DNA from: an uncultured Clostridia bacterium
Lineage (GTDB): Bacteria; Bacillota; Clostridia; Oscillospirales; CAG-272
NCBI GenBank assembly: GCA_947627475.1
Contig: CANQWE010000016.1
Coordinates: 1 to 33,897 of the forward strand
Direction: 5' to 3'
DNA: 33,897 bases
The notes below the pieces were generated by a model. It worked only from the letters and a program-made list of their open reading frames with translations, had not been told where the DNA came from and searched no databases. Both the position numbers and the translations under genes were made by a program. The first letter of the stretch is position 1, and every line of letters starts with the position of its first letter. Shown piece by piece: positions 8,384-16,411 of this stretch.

Positions 8384-9427
8384 ATGGAAACGGAAAAATT
8401 TTCCCTATGGAAAAGGCGGCACACCCTTCCAGCAATACGTAAAAGAGCAGCCGTCACGCTTCTGCTGCTGATCATTGCAGCTGCTTTCCTGCTGCCCGGA
8501 GGCGCCTTTGGCGTTTTTTATCTGATTGTTGCCGGTGCCCTGCTGGCCATGCTGCTTACGGCTGACCGAAGCCTGCTCTGGCTTTTGTCTATTCCAGGCG
8601 TAGGAGCCATGGCGTATCTGACGTATGCCCTTTTTGCAGTAGAAGGGACAAGTGTTTTCTGGATTTTTGCTGCGTTTTTATATATTCCCGTAGGTATGGC
8701 CCTGGCTGCCTGCATCTATAACCGGCAAAACCTCACCACTACTGTGACTGTCCTTGCGGTGGTATTTGGGATTATCCTGCTTTCCCTTGCGGCGCTGCAG
8801 CTGCAAATGCAGTATGGAAATGTTTTGAAAGGTTTTGCGGCGCTGCGGGATCAGATGCTGGAGGGGCTCACAAACGTACTTTCTTCCATAGGACTGCCTG
8901 GGGAAGACGGCATCATGTATGTATATACGGAAAAAGATGTGCAGGGAATCATCCAATCTATGGTCCTGCTTCTGCCGGCTATGGCTGTGCTGGCGTGTCA
9001 GCTTTTTGCCTATCTTACCGCAAAAATATATCGCCTGCTGGTCCTGTCCTTACACGCAGATTTTCTCTTTGACAGGGAAAAATGGTCCCTGACCGCCAGT
9101 GTTCCAGCTTACATTGTATTTGTTGTGAGCTACCTTTTTACACTGTTCTCTTCTCAGTCCTCCATCATCAGCTACGCAGCCATAAACCTTTTATATATCT
9201 TTTTGCCGGTTACTGCCGCGGGAGGATTTCATGGAATGTTTCTCACAGGCGGCGTCCAAAGCAGGGGACGCGCAAAAAATCGTGTTCCTCTAATTGTTTT
9301 GTGCGCGGTGCTTTTCATGCTGTCGCCTATATCTCTGTTCATCCTGTTGTCCTTTTTCGGAGCGTTCCGCACTTTGGGCGCTGCCCTGCGCAGCTGGCTG
9401 AAAAAACGCGGCGGCTCTGACACTTAA
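8384..9427 (+). CDS. YybS-like membrane protein (DUF2232)
   Basis: A 347-residue polytopic membrane protein with roughly eight hydrophobic segments, the first near residues 24-60 after a basic N-terminus, and a basic cytoplasmic end. I assign it to the YybS/DUF2232 family mainly from its position directly before gdpP, rplI and dnaB, which matches the Firmicute order yybS-yybT-rplI-dnaC in Bacillus, together with size and topology. The function of YybS is unknown; coupling to the c-di-AMP phosphodiesterase next door has been suggested only by neighbourhood. The ATG has a strong AGGAGG site, and gdpP follows after an 18-base gap. Hydrophobic profile and context are firm; the family name is fairly likely. 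Confidence 0.8.
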   Translation: METEKFSLWKRRHTLPAIRKRAAVTLLLLIIAAAFLLPGGAFGVFYLIVAGALLAMLLTADRSLLWLLSIPGVGAMAYLTYALFAVEGTSVFWIFAAFLYIPVGMALAACIYNRQNLTTTVTVLAVVFGIILLSLAALQLQMQYGNVLKGFAALRDQMLEGLTNVLSSIGLPGEDGIMYVYTEKDVQGIIQSMVLLLPAMAVLACQLFAYLTAKIYRLLVLSLHADFLFDREKWSLTASVPAYIVFVVSYLFTLFSSQSSIISYAAINLLYIFLPVTAAGGFHGMFLTGGVQSRGRAKNRVPLIVLCAVLFMLSPISLFILLSFFGAFRTLGAALRSWLKKRGGSDT

Positions 9428-9445
9428 AAGAAAGGAAGGCTGTCT

Positions 9446-11482
9446 ATGAAGCCACGGCACTCCTACCAATTCAGTCTCGCGGACATGCTTTTCTGCAGCA
9501 TATCCGCACTTGTTATTCTGGCGGCACAGGCCTTGCTGACCACGCTGTTCGGAAAGCCCCTTCCAACGGGAATTTTTCTCCTGGCCATATATGCAGCAGG
9601 GGTGTTTCTTTTTCTTTATCTTCGGCGCAGGCCATCGGAAGCCCTGGGCAGAGATGATTCCCTATCCAAGGTAGCCAGTGTTCTTTCTGATGCAGTCATT
9701 CAGATGGACATTCCTGTGGTCATCTGTCCTGCCAATGCAGATCGCATTATCTGGCACAACAAGGCTGCCAATTATCTTTTTGCGGACACCAAGCAGGAAA
9801 ACCATTTCGGGCAGCTTTTCTTTCATCTGCCCCAGACAAACGAGGACGGCGGGGAACGGCGTCTCACCTGCAAAAACAGAATTTTTGGGCCAAGCAGCGT
9901 CACCGCCGAAGGAAAAGACGGCAAGCTCTATCGGATCACGATCCTGCACGATATTACCTCCCAGGCCGCCGCAGAAGCGACGATGCGGGGAAAGGAATGC
10001 GCTGTAGGATACGTTATGGTGGATAATCTGGACGAGCTGCTCAACTACGAGCAGGAGGATTATCGAAACGCCTCCGGCAAAACAGAACAGCTGCTGCGAA
10101 GCTGGGCCGGGTCCGCCGGCGGCGTGCTGAAGGAATATCAGCAGGACCGGTATATCTTTCTATTTGAAAAATCCCATCTTCAGTCCTTTATGGACTCCGG
10201 ATTTTCTATTTTGGATGATATACGAGACATCCGAATCGGAGAATCCAGCATTTCTGTAACTGTGTCTATGGGAATCTGCGCTGTAGGGGGCACCTTGGCT
10301 GAAAAAGAAAAAAACGCCCAGATCGCGCTGGACACTGCGCTGCAGCGGGGCGGCGACCAGGCGGTCGTACGGGGAGACGGCACACTGGATATTTACGGCG
10401 GAAGAACCAAGCTTCCGCAAAAGCGGACCAAGGTACGGGCCAGGGTCATCGCAAATGAGCTGATCTCCCGCATCTCCATCTCCTCCAATGTGCTGATCAT
10501 GGCCCACAAATATGCGGACTTTGACGCCTTCGGCGCATCCGTTGGCATTGCCCGGATCGCTTTGTTCTGCGGCGTACCGGTAAATATCGTCACCGATCCC
10601 GACGACACCAATTTGGACCGCTGCCGGGAGTGGCTGGCCGATGAGGAGGAATACAGCAGTATGTTTGTCAGTCCCCAGGAGGCGCTGGACTTTGTCCGTT
10701 CCGATACGCTGCTGATCATCACAGACGTTAACAATCCTGCCCAGTTTGAGTCTCCGGTTTTGGCAGAGCACTGCAAAAACATCGTCATTATCGACCATCA
10801 CCGAAAAACCATCGACTTTGACCGTCCATTGCTGATCACCTATATCGAGCCCTCCGCAGCCGCGGCCAGCGAGCTGGTGGCGGAAATGCTGGAACAGATT
10901 CTGCCGGGAGAGATGCTGCTGGCTCACGAGGCGGATCTTCTGCTGGCGGGCATTCTTTTGGATACAAACCACTTTACGAAAAATACCGGCACCCGTACCT
11001 TTTCTGCTGCGCTCTACCTGCGCAGCAGAGGTGCAGACGTAAGTGAAGTGCAGGAATTTTTCAAAACCGAGCTAGACGAGTTCCAGAGAGAACTGAAGTT
11101 TCACTCCAATGTGGAAATTTATCGTGGGATCGCCGCCATCGCCTGCGCCACTACAGAATGTACCGTCAAAGACAAGGTTCCGGCTGCCAAGGCCGCTGAC
11201 CGACTTCTCACAGTGGAAGGGGTGAAGGCCTCCTTTGCCATCGTCCCCATCGGGGATGAGATCCATATCTCCGCCCGCTCCCTGGGCACCATCAACGTAC
11301 AGCTGATTTTGGAAGAACTGAAGGGCGGCGGACACTTTGATTCTGCCGGCGCACGGATGGAAGGGGTATCTGTTGCCGAAACCGTGCAGCTGCTGAAGGA
11401 AGCCCTGGATCGATACCTGAAAAGCGCAGACAAGGAAAAAGAACCGCTGAAAGCCATACAGGCCAATCGCACATCAATATAA
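9446..11482 (+). CDS. gdpP: c-di-AMP phosphodiesterase GdpP (DHH/DHHA1)
   Basis: GdpP hydrolyses the second messenger c-di-AMP and so influences potassium/osmotic balance and wall stress. The 678 residues show two N-terminal membrane helices (about 12-34 and 40-58), a PAS-like sensor region (about 80-170), a degenerate GGDEF domain (about 180-310, lacking the canonical GGDEF), and the DHH phosphoesterase domain. Metal ligands are visible as H354, D358 and D360 in [12 protein letters not shown]427 in ITDVNN, D450-H451-H452 in IIDHHRK, and D506 in LLDTNHF. The DHHA1 domain ends with [10 protein letters not shown] (627-636). All catalytic residues are intact, so it should be active. It lies between the yybS-like gene and rplI. 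Confidence 0.96.
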   Translation: MKPRHSYQFSLADMLFCSISALVILAAQALLTTLFGKPLPTGIFLLAIYAAGVFLFLYLRRRPSEALGRDDSLSKVASVLSDAVIQMDIPVVICPANADRIIWHNKAANYLFADTKQENHFGQLFFHLPQTNEDGGERRLTCKNRIFGPSSVTAEGKDGKLYRITILHDITSQAAAEATMRGKECAVGYVMVDNLDELLNYEQEDYRNASGKTEQLLRSWAGSAGGVLKEYQQDRYIFLFEKSHLQSFMDSGFSILDDIRDIRIGESSISVTVSMGICAVGGTLAEKEKNAQIALDTALQRGGDQAVVRGDGTLDIYGGRTKLPQKRTKVRARVIANELISRISISSNVLIMAHKYADFDAFGASVGIARIALFCGVPVNIVTDPDDTNLDRCREWLADEEEYSSMFVSPQEALDFVRSDTLLIITDVNNPAQFESPVLAEHCKNIVIIDHHRKTIDFDRPLLITYIEPSAAAASELVAEMLEQILPGEMLLAHEADLLLAGILLDTNHFTKNTGTRTFSAALYLRSRGADVSEVQEFFKTELDEFQRELKFHSNVEIYRGIAAIACATTECTVKDKVPAAKAADRLLTVEGVKASFAIVPIGDEIHISARSLGTINVQLILEELKGGGHFDSAGARMEGVSVAETVQLLKEALDRYLKSADKEKEPLKAIQANRTSI

Positions 11483-11511
11483 GGATATATTCAGAAAGGA
11501 TAAACAAAACG

Positions 11512-11955
11512 ATGAAAGTATTGTTACTGGCAGACGTAAAAGGAAAAGGAAAAAAGGATCAAATCGTAAACGTGTCCGACGGATACGCACGCAATTTTTT
11601 ATTCCCCAAAAAGCTGGCTGTTGAGGCAGACGCGAAAGCGCTGGCAGACGCGAAAAATAAGGAAGAAGCAAAGGAATATAAAATTGCGCAGGATCAGGCC
11701 GCTGCAAGAGAGCTGGCGGGAAAGTTAGAAGGCGTGGTTGTAAAGATCAAGGCTACCGCGGGGGCGGACGGTCGTCTTTACGGCAGCATCACTACAGCGG
11801 ATATTGCCACAGCTCTGCAGGAGCAGGCGGGAATCCAGCTGGATAAACGCAAGATCGTTGCGGACGGCGCAATCAAAGCATACGGTTCTTATACCCTGAC
11901 AGTGAAGCTCTACCCGGAAATCCAGGGCAAGCTGAATCTGGTAGTCTGCGATTGA
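11512..11955 (+). CDS. rplI: 50S ribosomal protein bL9
   Basis: A 147-residue bL9, the normal length for the family. The N-terminal rRNA-binding domain ([19 protein letters not shown], then [12 protein letters not shown]) is followed by a charged alpha-helical linker at about 45-75 and a C-terminal domain with [13 protein letters not shown]. bL9 binds 23S rRNA near the L1 stalk and helps keep the reading frame. The ribosome site AAAGGA is about 11 bases upstream of the ATG, and the dnaB start follows 10 bases after the stop. The gene order gdpP-rplI-dnaB is conserved in Firmicutes. Confidence 0.98.
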   Translation: MKVLLLADVKGKGKKDQIVNVSDGYARNFLFPKKLAVEADAKALADAKNKEEAKEYKIAQDQAAARELAGKLEGVVVKIKATAGADGRLYGSITTADIATALQEQAGIQLDKRKIVADGAIKAYGSYTLTVKLYPEIQGKLNLVVCD

Positions 11956-11965
11956 GGAAGACGCC

Positions 11966-13294
11966 GTGAACGCACAATTGGATCGAAAAATGCCCTTTTC
12001 TCTGGAGGCGGAGCAGTCTGTGCTGGGATCGATCCTGATCGATCCTGCCTGTCTGGATACCATCACCTCCATTGTATCCATGGAGGATTTCTACCTGGAG
12101 GAGCACCAAAGTATTTACGCCGCCATGCAGGGTATGTACTTAAAAAGCAAAAATATCGACGTGGTCACCCTAATCGATGAACTGGTCAAGGAGGGAGTCT
12201 ATGACGACGCGGGAGGTAAGGAATACATCCGCCTGATCGCCGAAACAGTGCCCACCGCCGCCAACGTAAAGGACTACGCGGAAATCGTCCGGGATAAAAG
12301 CACGCTGCGGGCCCTGATCGGCGCCTGCGAAGATGTGACAGAAGCTGCATACACCGAAGAAGAAGAGGTGGAGCGGCTGGTGGAAATGGCAGAAAGCAAA
12401 ATATACGCAATTGCCGAGCAAAAGGACAACAAAAACTTTGTCCACATCAAAGATGCTCTGCTGCAGGTGTACAATCATCTGCAGCAGCTGATTACAAACA
12501 GAGAAGAGACGCAGGGAATGAAAACCGGCTTTTCCGGACTGGATCGGGTGCTGGTGGGTATGGGAAAATCAGATTTGGTGCTGGTAGGTGCCCGTCCCGG
12601 TATGGGAAAAACCTCCTTTGCCATGAACGTGGCCGTATCTGCCGCAAGGCGCTCCGGCAAAGCCGTATGTGTATTTTCTCTGGAAATGTCCGCAGAACAG
12701 CTGGTGACGCGGCTTCTATCCAGCGAAGCCCTGGTAGACAGCTATCATCTGCGTTCCGGCGAGCTCACCGATGAGGACTGGCAGAAGCTGGCCCATGCTT
12801 CTTCCATACTGTCAGACTGTCAGATCCTCATTGATGATACCACCGGTATGACGGTGACTGGTATGATGGCCAAGCTACGCCGGGTGAAAAACCTGGGGCT
12901 GGTGGTGATCGATTACCTGGGACTGATGCAGTCTGAGCACCGAAACGACAACCGGGTTCAGGAAGTTTCGGAAATCTCTCGAAATTTAAAGCTGATGGCT
13001 AAGGAATTTGAAGTCCCGGTTATCTGCTGTGCACAGTTGTCCCGTGGACCCGAATCCAGAACGGACAAGCGGCCGATGCTATCTGACCTGCGTGACTCCG
13101 GTGCTATCGAGCAGGACGCGGATATCGTTATGTTTCTCTACCGGGAAGAATACTATAAGGATAAAGAAAATCCACAGAATACGGCGGAGGTGATTGTGGC
13201 CAAGAACCGTCACGGTTCTACGGGCAAGGTGGAGATGGGCTGGCTTGGGCAATATACAAAATTTACCACCATTGATACAGAGGAAAATTTTTGA
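11966..13294 (+). CDS. dnaB: Replicative DNA helicase DnaB
   Basis: DnaB (DnaC in Bacillus naming) is the hexameric 5'-3' helicase that unwinds DNA at the replication fork. The 442-residue protein has the N-terminal primase-interacting domain (PFSLEAEQSVLGSIL), a linker, and the RecA-like motor with Walker A GARPGMGKTS (208-217), FSLEMS, Walker B LVVIDYLGLM, and the arginine-finger region. No intein interrupts the ATPase. Translation starts at GTG 11966, supported by GAGG about eight bases upstream and by the match to the DnaB N-terminus. It is the last gene of the yybS-gdpP-rplI-dnaB unit, followed at once by a terminator. Confidence 0.98.
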   Translation: MNAQLDRKMPFSLEAEQSVLGSILIDPACLDTITSIVSMEDFYLEEHQSIYAAMQGMYLKSKNIDVVTLIDELVKEGVYDDAGGKEYIRLIAETVPTAANVKDYAEIVRDKSTLRALIGACEDVTEAAYTEEEEVERLVEMAESKIYAIAEQKDNKNFVHIKDALLQVYNHLQQLITNREETQGMKTGFSGLDRVLVGMGKSDLVLVGARPGMGKTSFAMNVAVSAARRSGKAVCVFSLEMSAEQLVTRLLSSEALVDSYHLRSGELTDEDWQKLAHASSILSDCQILIDDTTGMTVTGMMAKLRRVKNLGLVVIDYLGLMQSEHRNDNRVQEVSEISRNLKLMAKEFEVPVICCAQLSRGPESRTDKRPMLSDLRDSGAIEQDADIVMFLYREEYYKDKENPQNTAEVIVAKNRHGSTGKVEMGWLGQYTKFTTIDTEENF

Positions 13295-13297
13295 CCC

Positions 13298-13335
13298 AAA
13301 AAAGAGACGCCGTGGAAGCGTCTTTTTTTGTTTGT
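13298..13335 (+). terminator. Rho-independent terminator after dnaB
   Basis: Stem AGACGC (13305-13310) pairs with GCGTCT (13318-13323) across a 7-base loop and can be lengthened by the flanking A and T runs; a seven-T tract follows. Confidence 0.88.
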
Positions 13336-13522
13336 ATAGATTGGCATAAATGTGTGTCTCTGACGTCTACTTATTAACCAGTTTTGACATACAGATGACG
13401 GAGAGAGAGAACTGTAGACTCCCCCCGTCAGATACCGCTGATCCCACCCGAGGAGCCTTTCGCTATCTCCCTATATGGGGAGGTATTAACACGTTTTTAG
13501 CCTCCTATAATAATTTTGAAAT

Positions 13523-13849
13523 TTACTCTTCCCGCTGAATCAAAATGCCTTTCATAAACTGCGTTTCATTATGCAGCTGGTAAATTCTTTCTTTTTCCTG
13601 TTTTGTACACCCGATCAGTATTTTTATTTCAGAATCCCCTTTCATCAAATCCACAACACAAAGGACAACGTTCACCTCTCCGGCAGGATCTGTACTCACC
13701 CATACATCTGTACCGCCACCGTCCATGGAAGCTGTCCCCTCCAAATATCCGTAGTCCACCGGATAAACAAAATCTTCAAATCTTGGATGTACCGAGCCAC
13801 GGGGCCGGTCGATGACAATTTTTGTGCTGGCTATTAGCTGATCTACCAT
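13523..13849 (-). CDS. Short inorganic pyrophosphatase-like protein
   Basis: A 108-residue protein similar to the N-terminal core of family I pyrophosphatases, in the short form seen in Clostridia. VIDRPRGSVHPRFEDFVYP (residues 12-30) and VDYGYLEG (31-38) are characteristic. In the metal-binding loop, family I enzymes carry D-G-D-P-x-D; here it is DGGGTD (43-48), keeping the first and last Asp but losing the central one thought to act in catalysis. It also lacks the long C-terminal part of the ~175-residue enzymes. Hydrolysis of pyrophosphate is therefore uncertain; it may have a different substrate or none. The ATG has AAGGA eight bases upstream. It stands alone, convergent to dnaB and divergent from pgk. 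It is not a broken gene: it reads as an intact small family member. Confidence 0.8.
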   Translation of the reverse strand: MVDQLIASTKIVIDRPRGSVHPRFEDFVYPVDYGYLEGTASMDGGGTDVWVSTDPAGEVNVVLCVVDLMKGDSEIKILIGCTKQEKERIYQLHNETQFMKGILIQREE

Positions 13850-14012
13850 GCCAAAAATCCTTTGTACAATTCATCCTGCCCCCCCTGAAAAATCTATTGT
13901 CTATTCCATACAAAAACAGTTTAATTCCACAGGCATTTTACCACATTCATTTTTCGTTTACAAGTCCATCGCAGATTTTTTACAAGCCTGCTTTATTTTT
14001 TTTGAAAAATTC

Positions 14013-14041
14013 TTGTATTACTGCCAAAATTGTGATATATT
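14013..14041 (+). promoter_or_regulatory. Sigma-A promoter of pgk-tpiA
   Basis: TTGTAT (14013-14018) and TATATT (14036-14041) with a 17-base spacer in a very AT-rich stretch, giving a leader of about 80 bases before the pgk start. I see no known regulator site in the leader. Confidence 0.65.
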
Positions 14042-14129
14042 AAATTCGTATGTGTATGCTGAAAGCTTATATATAGGATAGCTTATGACCATACTGTATA
14101 TAAGGACTTATAAAGAAAGGATTTTGAAG

Positions 14130-15317
14130 ATGACCTACAACAAAAAATCTGTCGAAGACATTGACGTATCCGGCAAGCGGGTGCTTGTAAGATGCGACTT
14201 CAACGTACCTATGAAAGACGGCGTAATTACAGATGACAAACGTATTGTCGGTGCACTGCCTACCATTCAGTATCTTATGGATCACGGTGCAAAAACGGTT
14301 CTTTGCTCCCACATGGGCAGACCCAAGGGAGAAGTAAACCCTAAGTATTCCCTTGCCCCTGTTGCAAAACGTCTCTCCGAGCTTCTGGGAAAGGAAGTAA
14401 TTTTGGCCAGTGATGTAATCGGTCCTGACGCCAAGGGCAAAGCTGCCGCACTGAAGGAAGGCGAAGTTTTGCTGATTGAAAACGTGCGTTTTCATAAGGA
14501 AGAAGAAAAGAACGATCCTGCTTTTGCAAAAGAACTGGCTTCCATGGCAGATATTTTTGTAAACGACGCCTTTGGCACCGCGCACCGGGCACACGCCTCT
14601 ACCGCAGGTGTTGCTGATTATTTGCCCGCTGTCTGCGGCTATCTAATCCAAAAAGAAGTGGATATTATGGGAAAGGCATTGGCTGATCCTGCCCGTCCCT
14701 TCGTAGCAATTCTGGGCGGCGCTAAGGTTTCTGACAAAATTGGTGTTATCAATAATCTGATCGAAAAATGTGACACACTGATTATCGGTGGCGGCATGGC
14801 TTACACCTTCTTTAAGGCGCAGGGCTATAATATCGGTACTTCCATCTGTGAAGATGACAAAATAGAACTTGCAACCAGTCTCATGGAAAAAGCAAAAGAA
14901 AAAGGTGTAAACTTCCTGCTTCCCGTGGACAATGTAATTGGCCGGGAATACAAGGAAGACACCATTTATATGACCATTACCTCCGACTGTATTCCTGACG
15001 GATGGATGGGACTGGATATTGGCCCTGTTACCCGGGAGCTGTTTGCAAAAACCATTGCCGGTGCCGGCACTGTAATTTGGAACGGACCTATGGGCGTTTC
15101 TGAATGGGAGCACTTTGCTGCAGGTACTATGGACGTAGCAAAGGCTGTTGCTGATTCCGGTGCAATTTCCATCATCGGGGGGGGCGACTCGGCAGCTGCA
15201 GTAGAAAATCTGGGATTTGCCGATAAAATGACCCACATTTCCACTGGGGGCGGCGCTTCTCTGGAATTTTTGGAAGGTTTGGATCTTCCCGGCATTTCTT
15301 GTCTGCAGGATAAATAA
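14130..15317 (+). CDS. pgk: Phosphoglycerate kinase
   Basis: Pgk makes ATP from 1,3-bisphosphoglycerate in glycolysis, in the cytoplasm. The 395-residue length is standard. Motifs include VRCDFNVPM near the N-terminus, SHMGRPKG, the hinge region with [11 protein letters not shown], and the C-terminal nucleotide loop [12 protein letters not shown] followed by [13 protein letters not shown]. An in-frame ATG at 14085 would add 15 residues without a ribosome site; the ATG at 14130 has AAAGGA eight bases upstream and matches the family N-terminus, so I use it. It is followed by tpiA after 88 bases containing a hairpin. gap is not adjacent. Confidence 0.98.
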   Translation: MTYNKKSVEDIDVSGKRVLVRCDFNVPMKDGVITDDKRIVGALPTIQYLMDHGAKTVLCSHMGRPKGEVNPKYSLAPVAKRLSELLGKEVILASDVIGPDAKGKAAALKEGEVLLIENVRFHKEEEKNDPAFAKELASMADIFVNDAFGTAHRAHASTAGVADYLPAVCGYLIQKEVDIMGKALADPARPFVAILGGAKVSDKIGVINNLIEKCDTLIIGGGMAYTFFKAQGYNIGTSICEDDKIELATSLMEKAKEKGVNFLLPVDNVIGREYKEDTIYMTITSDCIPDGWMGLDIGPVTRELFAKTIAGAGTVIWNGPMGVSEWEHFAAGTMDVAKAVADSGAISIIGGGDSAAAVENLGFADKMTHISTGGGASLEFLEGLDLPGISCLQDK

Positions 15318-15323
15318 GTAATT

Positions 15324-15351
15324 TTGCGCGCAGTCATAAGGCTGCGCGCAA
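15324..15351 (+). other. Intercistronic hairpin between pgk and tpiA
   Basis: Perfect 10-bp stem TTGCGCGCAG / CTGCGCGCAA (15324-15333, 15342-15351) with an 8-base loop. No T run follows, so it is more likely an RNA-stability or processing element, or a partial terminator, than a full terminator. Confidence 0.6.
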
Positions 15352-15405
15352 GTAAATATTTCTCTATTTCGAGAGACGGATGGATATAAGAAAGGAATCC
15401 TTATT

Positions 15406-16173
15406 ATGAATCAAGCAATACGCAAGGCTGTCATTGCTGGCAACTGGAAAATGAACATGACCCCTTCTAAGGCAAAAGAGGCTGTAGAAAAAACTGCCGC
15501 GCTGGTAAAGGGCAAAGACGGATGCGACATCGTTTTGTGTGTGCCCTTTGTAGACATTGCTGCCGCTGTGGAAGCTGCAAAAGGTACCAACATAAAAATC
15601 GGCGCGCAGAACGTACATTTTGCAGAAAGCGGCGCCTATACAGGCGAAATTTCCGCCTCCATGCTGCTGGAAACCGGTGTGGAATATGTAATTATCGGCC
15701 ACAGTGAACGCAGACAATACTTTGGTGAAACAGATGCAACAGTCAATCAGCGGACTAAAGCGGCACTGGCTGCGGGACTTACTGTAATCCTTTGCGTCGG
15801 AGAGGTTTTAGAAGAGCGTCAGAGCGACATTACAAATGAAGTTTTATCTATGCAAACAAAACTGGCCCTTGCCGGTATCAGTGCTGAGGATATGAAAAAG
15901 GTCATTATTGCATATGAGCCTGTATGGGCAATTGGAACAGGGCTTACTGCATCTCCACAGCAGGCAGATGAAGCTTGCGGTCTGATCCGCAGCGTATTGG
16001 CAAATCTGTACGATGAGAAGGTGGCAGAGTCCACAACCATTCAGTATGGTGGAAGTATGAACGATGGAAACGCGGCAGAGCTGCTGGCAAAAACACACGT
16101 AGATGGCGGCCTGATTGGCGGCGCTTCTCTTGTTCCAGAGAAATTCGATGTAATTGTTACTGCAGCGCAATAA
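15406..16173 (+). CDS. tpiA: Triosephosphate isomerase
   Basis: TpiA interconverts dihydroxyacetone phosphate and glyceraldehyde 3-phosphate. The 255-residue TIM barrel has all the family signatures: AGNWKMN with the catalytic Lys, IGHSERR with the catalytic His, AYEPVWAIGTG with the catalytic Glu followed by the flexible lid, and the phosphate-binding YGGSMN and GGLIGGASL loops. AAAGGA lies about nine bases before the ATG. It is co-transcribed with pgk; no gpmI or eno gene follows, and two possible terminators lie downstream. Confidence 0.98.
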   Translation: MNQAIRKAVIAGNWKMNMTPSKAKEAVEKTAALVKGKDGCDIVLCVPFVDIAAAVEAAKGTNIKIGAQNVHFAESGAYTGEISASMLLETGVEYVIIGHSERRQYFGETDATVNQRTKAALAAGLTVILCVGEVLEERQSDITNEVLSMQTKLALAGISAEDMKKVIIAYEPVWAIGTGLTASPQQADEACGLIRSVLANLYDEKVAESTTIQYGGSMNDGNAAELLAKTHVDGGLIGGASLVPEKFDVIVTAAQ

Positions 16174-16207
16174 GCAATATAGAGCAGAGAAAATAACAAA
16201 ACGGAAG

Positions 16208-16249
16208 GTCTGGGGGCAGAAGGACATACTTTTACACCCAGGCTTTTTT
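16208..16249 (+). terminator. Possible first terminator after tpiA
   Basis: GTCTGGG (16208-16214) can pair with CCCAGGC (16237-16243, one G-U pair), followed by six T. The loop is long (22 bases), so this is weaker than the terminator at 16346. Confidence 0.45.
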
Positions 16250-16345
16250 GCTGCGTATACAGCTGCGGAATACTTTCCTAACAATTGGCTTTTGAAAAAA
16301 ATGTTATCAGGAAACACATTAATAATATTCCATTGAATGGCAAAC

Positions 16346-16382
16346 AAAAAGGATCCGCAAAATTGCTTGCGGATCCTTTTTT
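16346..16382. terminator. Bidirectional terminator between tpiA and the LRR gene
   Basis: AAAAAGGATCCGCAA (16346-16360) pairs perfectly with TTGCGGATCCTTTTT around a 6-base loop. T runs occur on both strands, so it can end both the pgk-tpiA transcript and the convergent LRR-dockerin transcript. Confidence 0.92.
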
Positions 16383-16411
16383 CATGTAATATTTGTAAAC
16401 TTTGTCTAAAA

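Noticed and set aside
10160..10972. Minus-strand 270-codon frame inside gdpP
   Set aside because: Covers the conserved GGDEF/DHH coding sequence in antisense; no independent evidence.
14085..14129. Upstream in-frame ATG for pgk adding 15 residues
   Set aside because: No ribosome site, and the extension does not match the family N-terminus; ATG 14130 has AAAGGA at good spacing.
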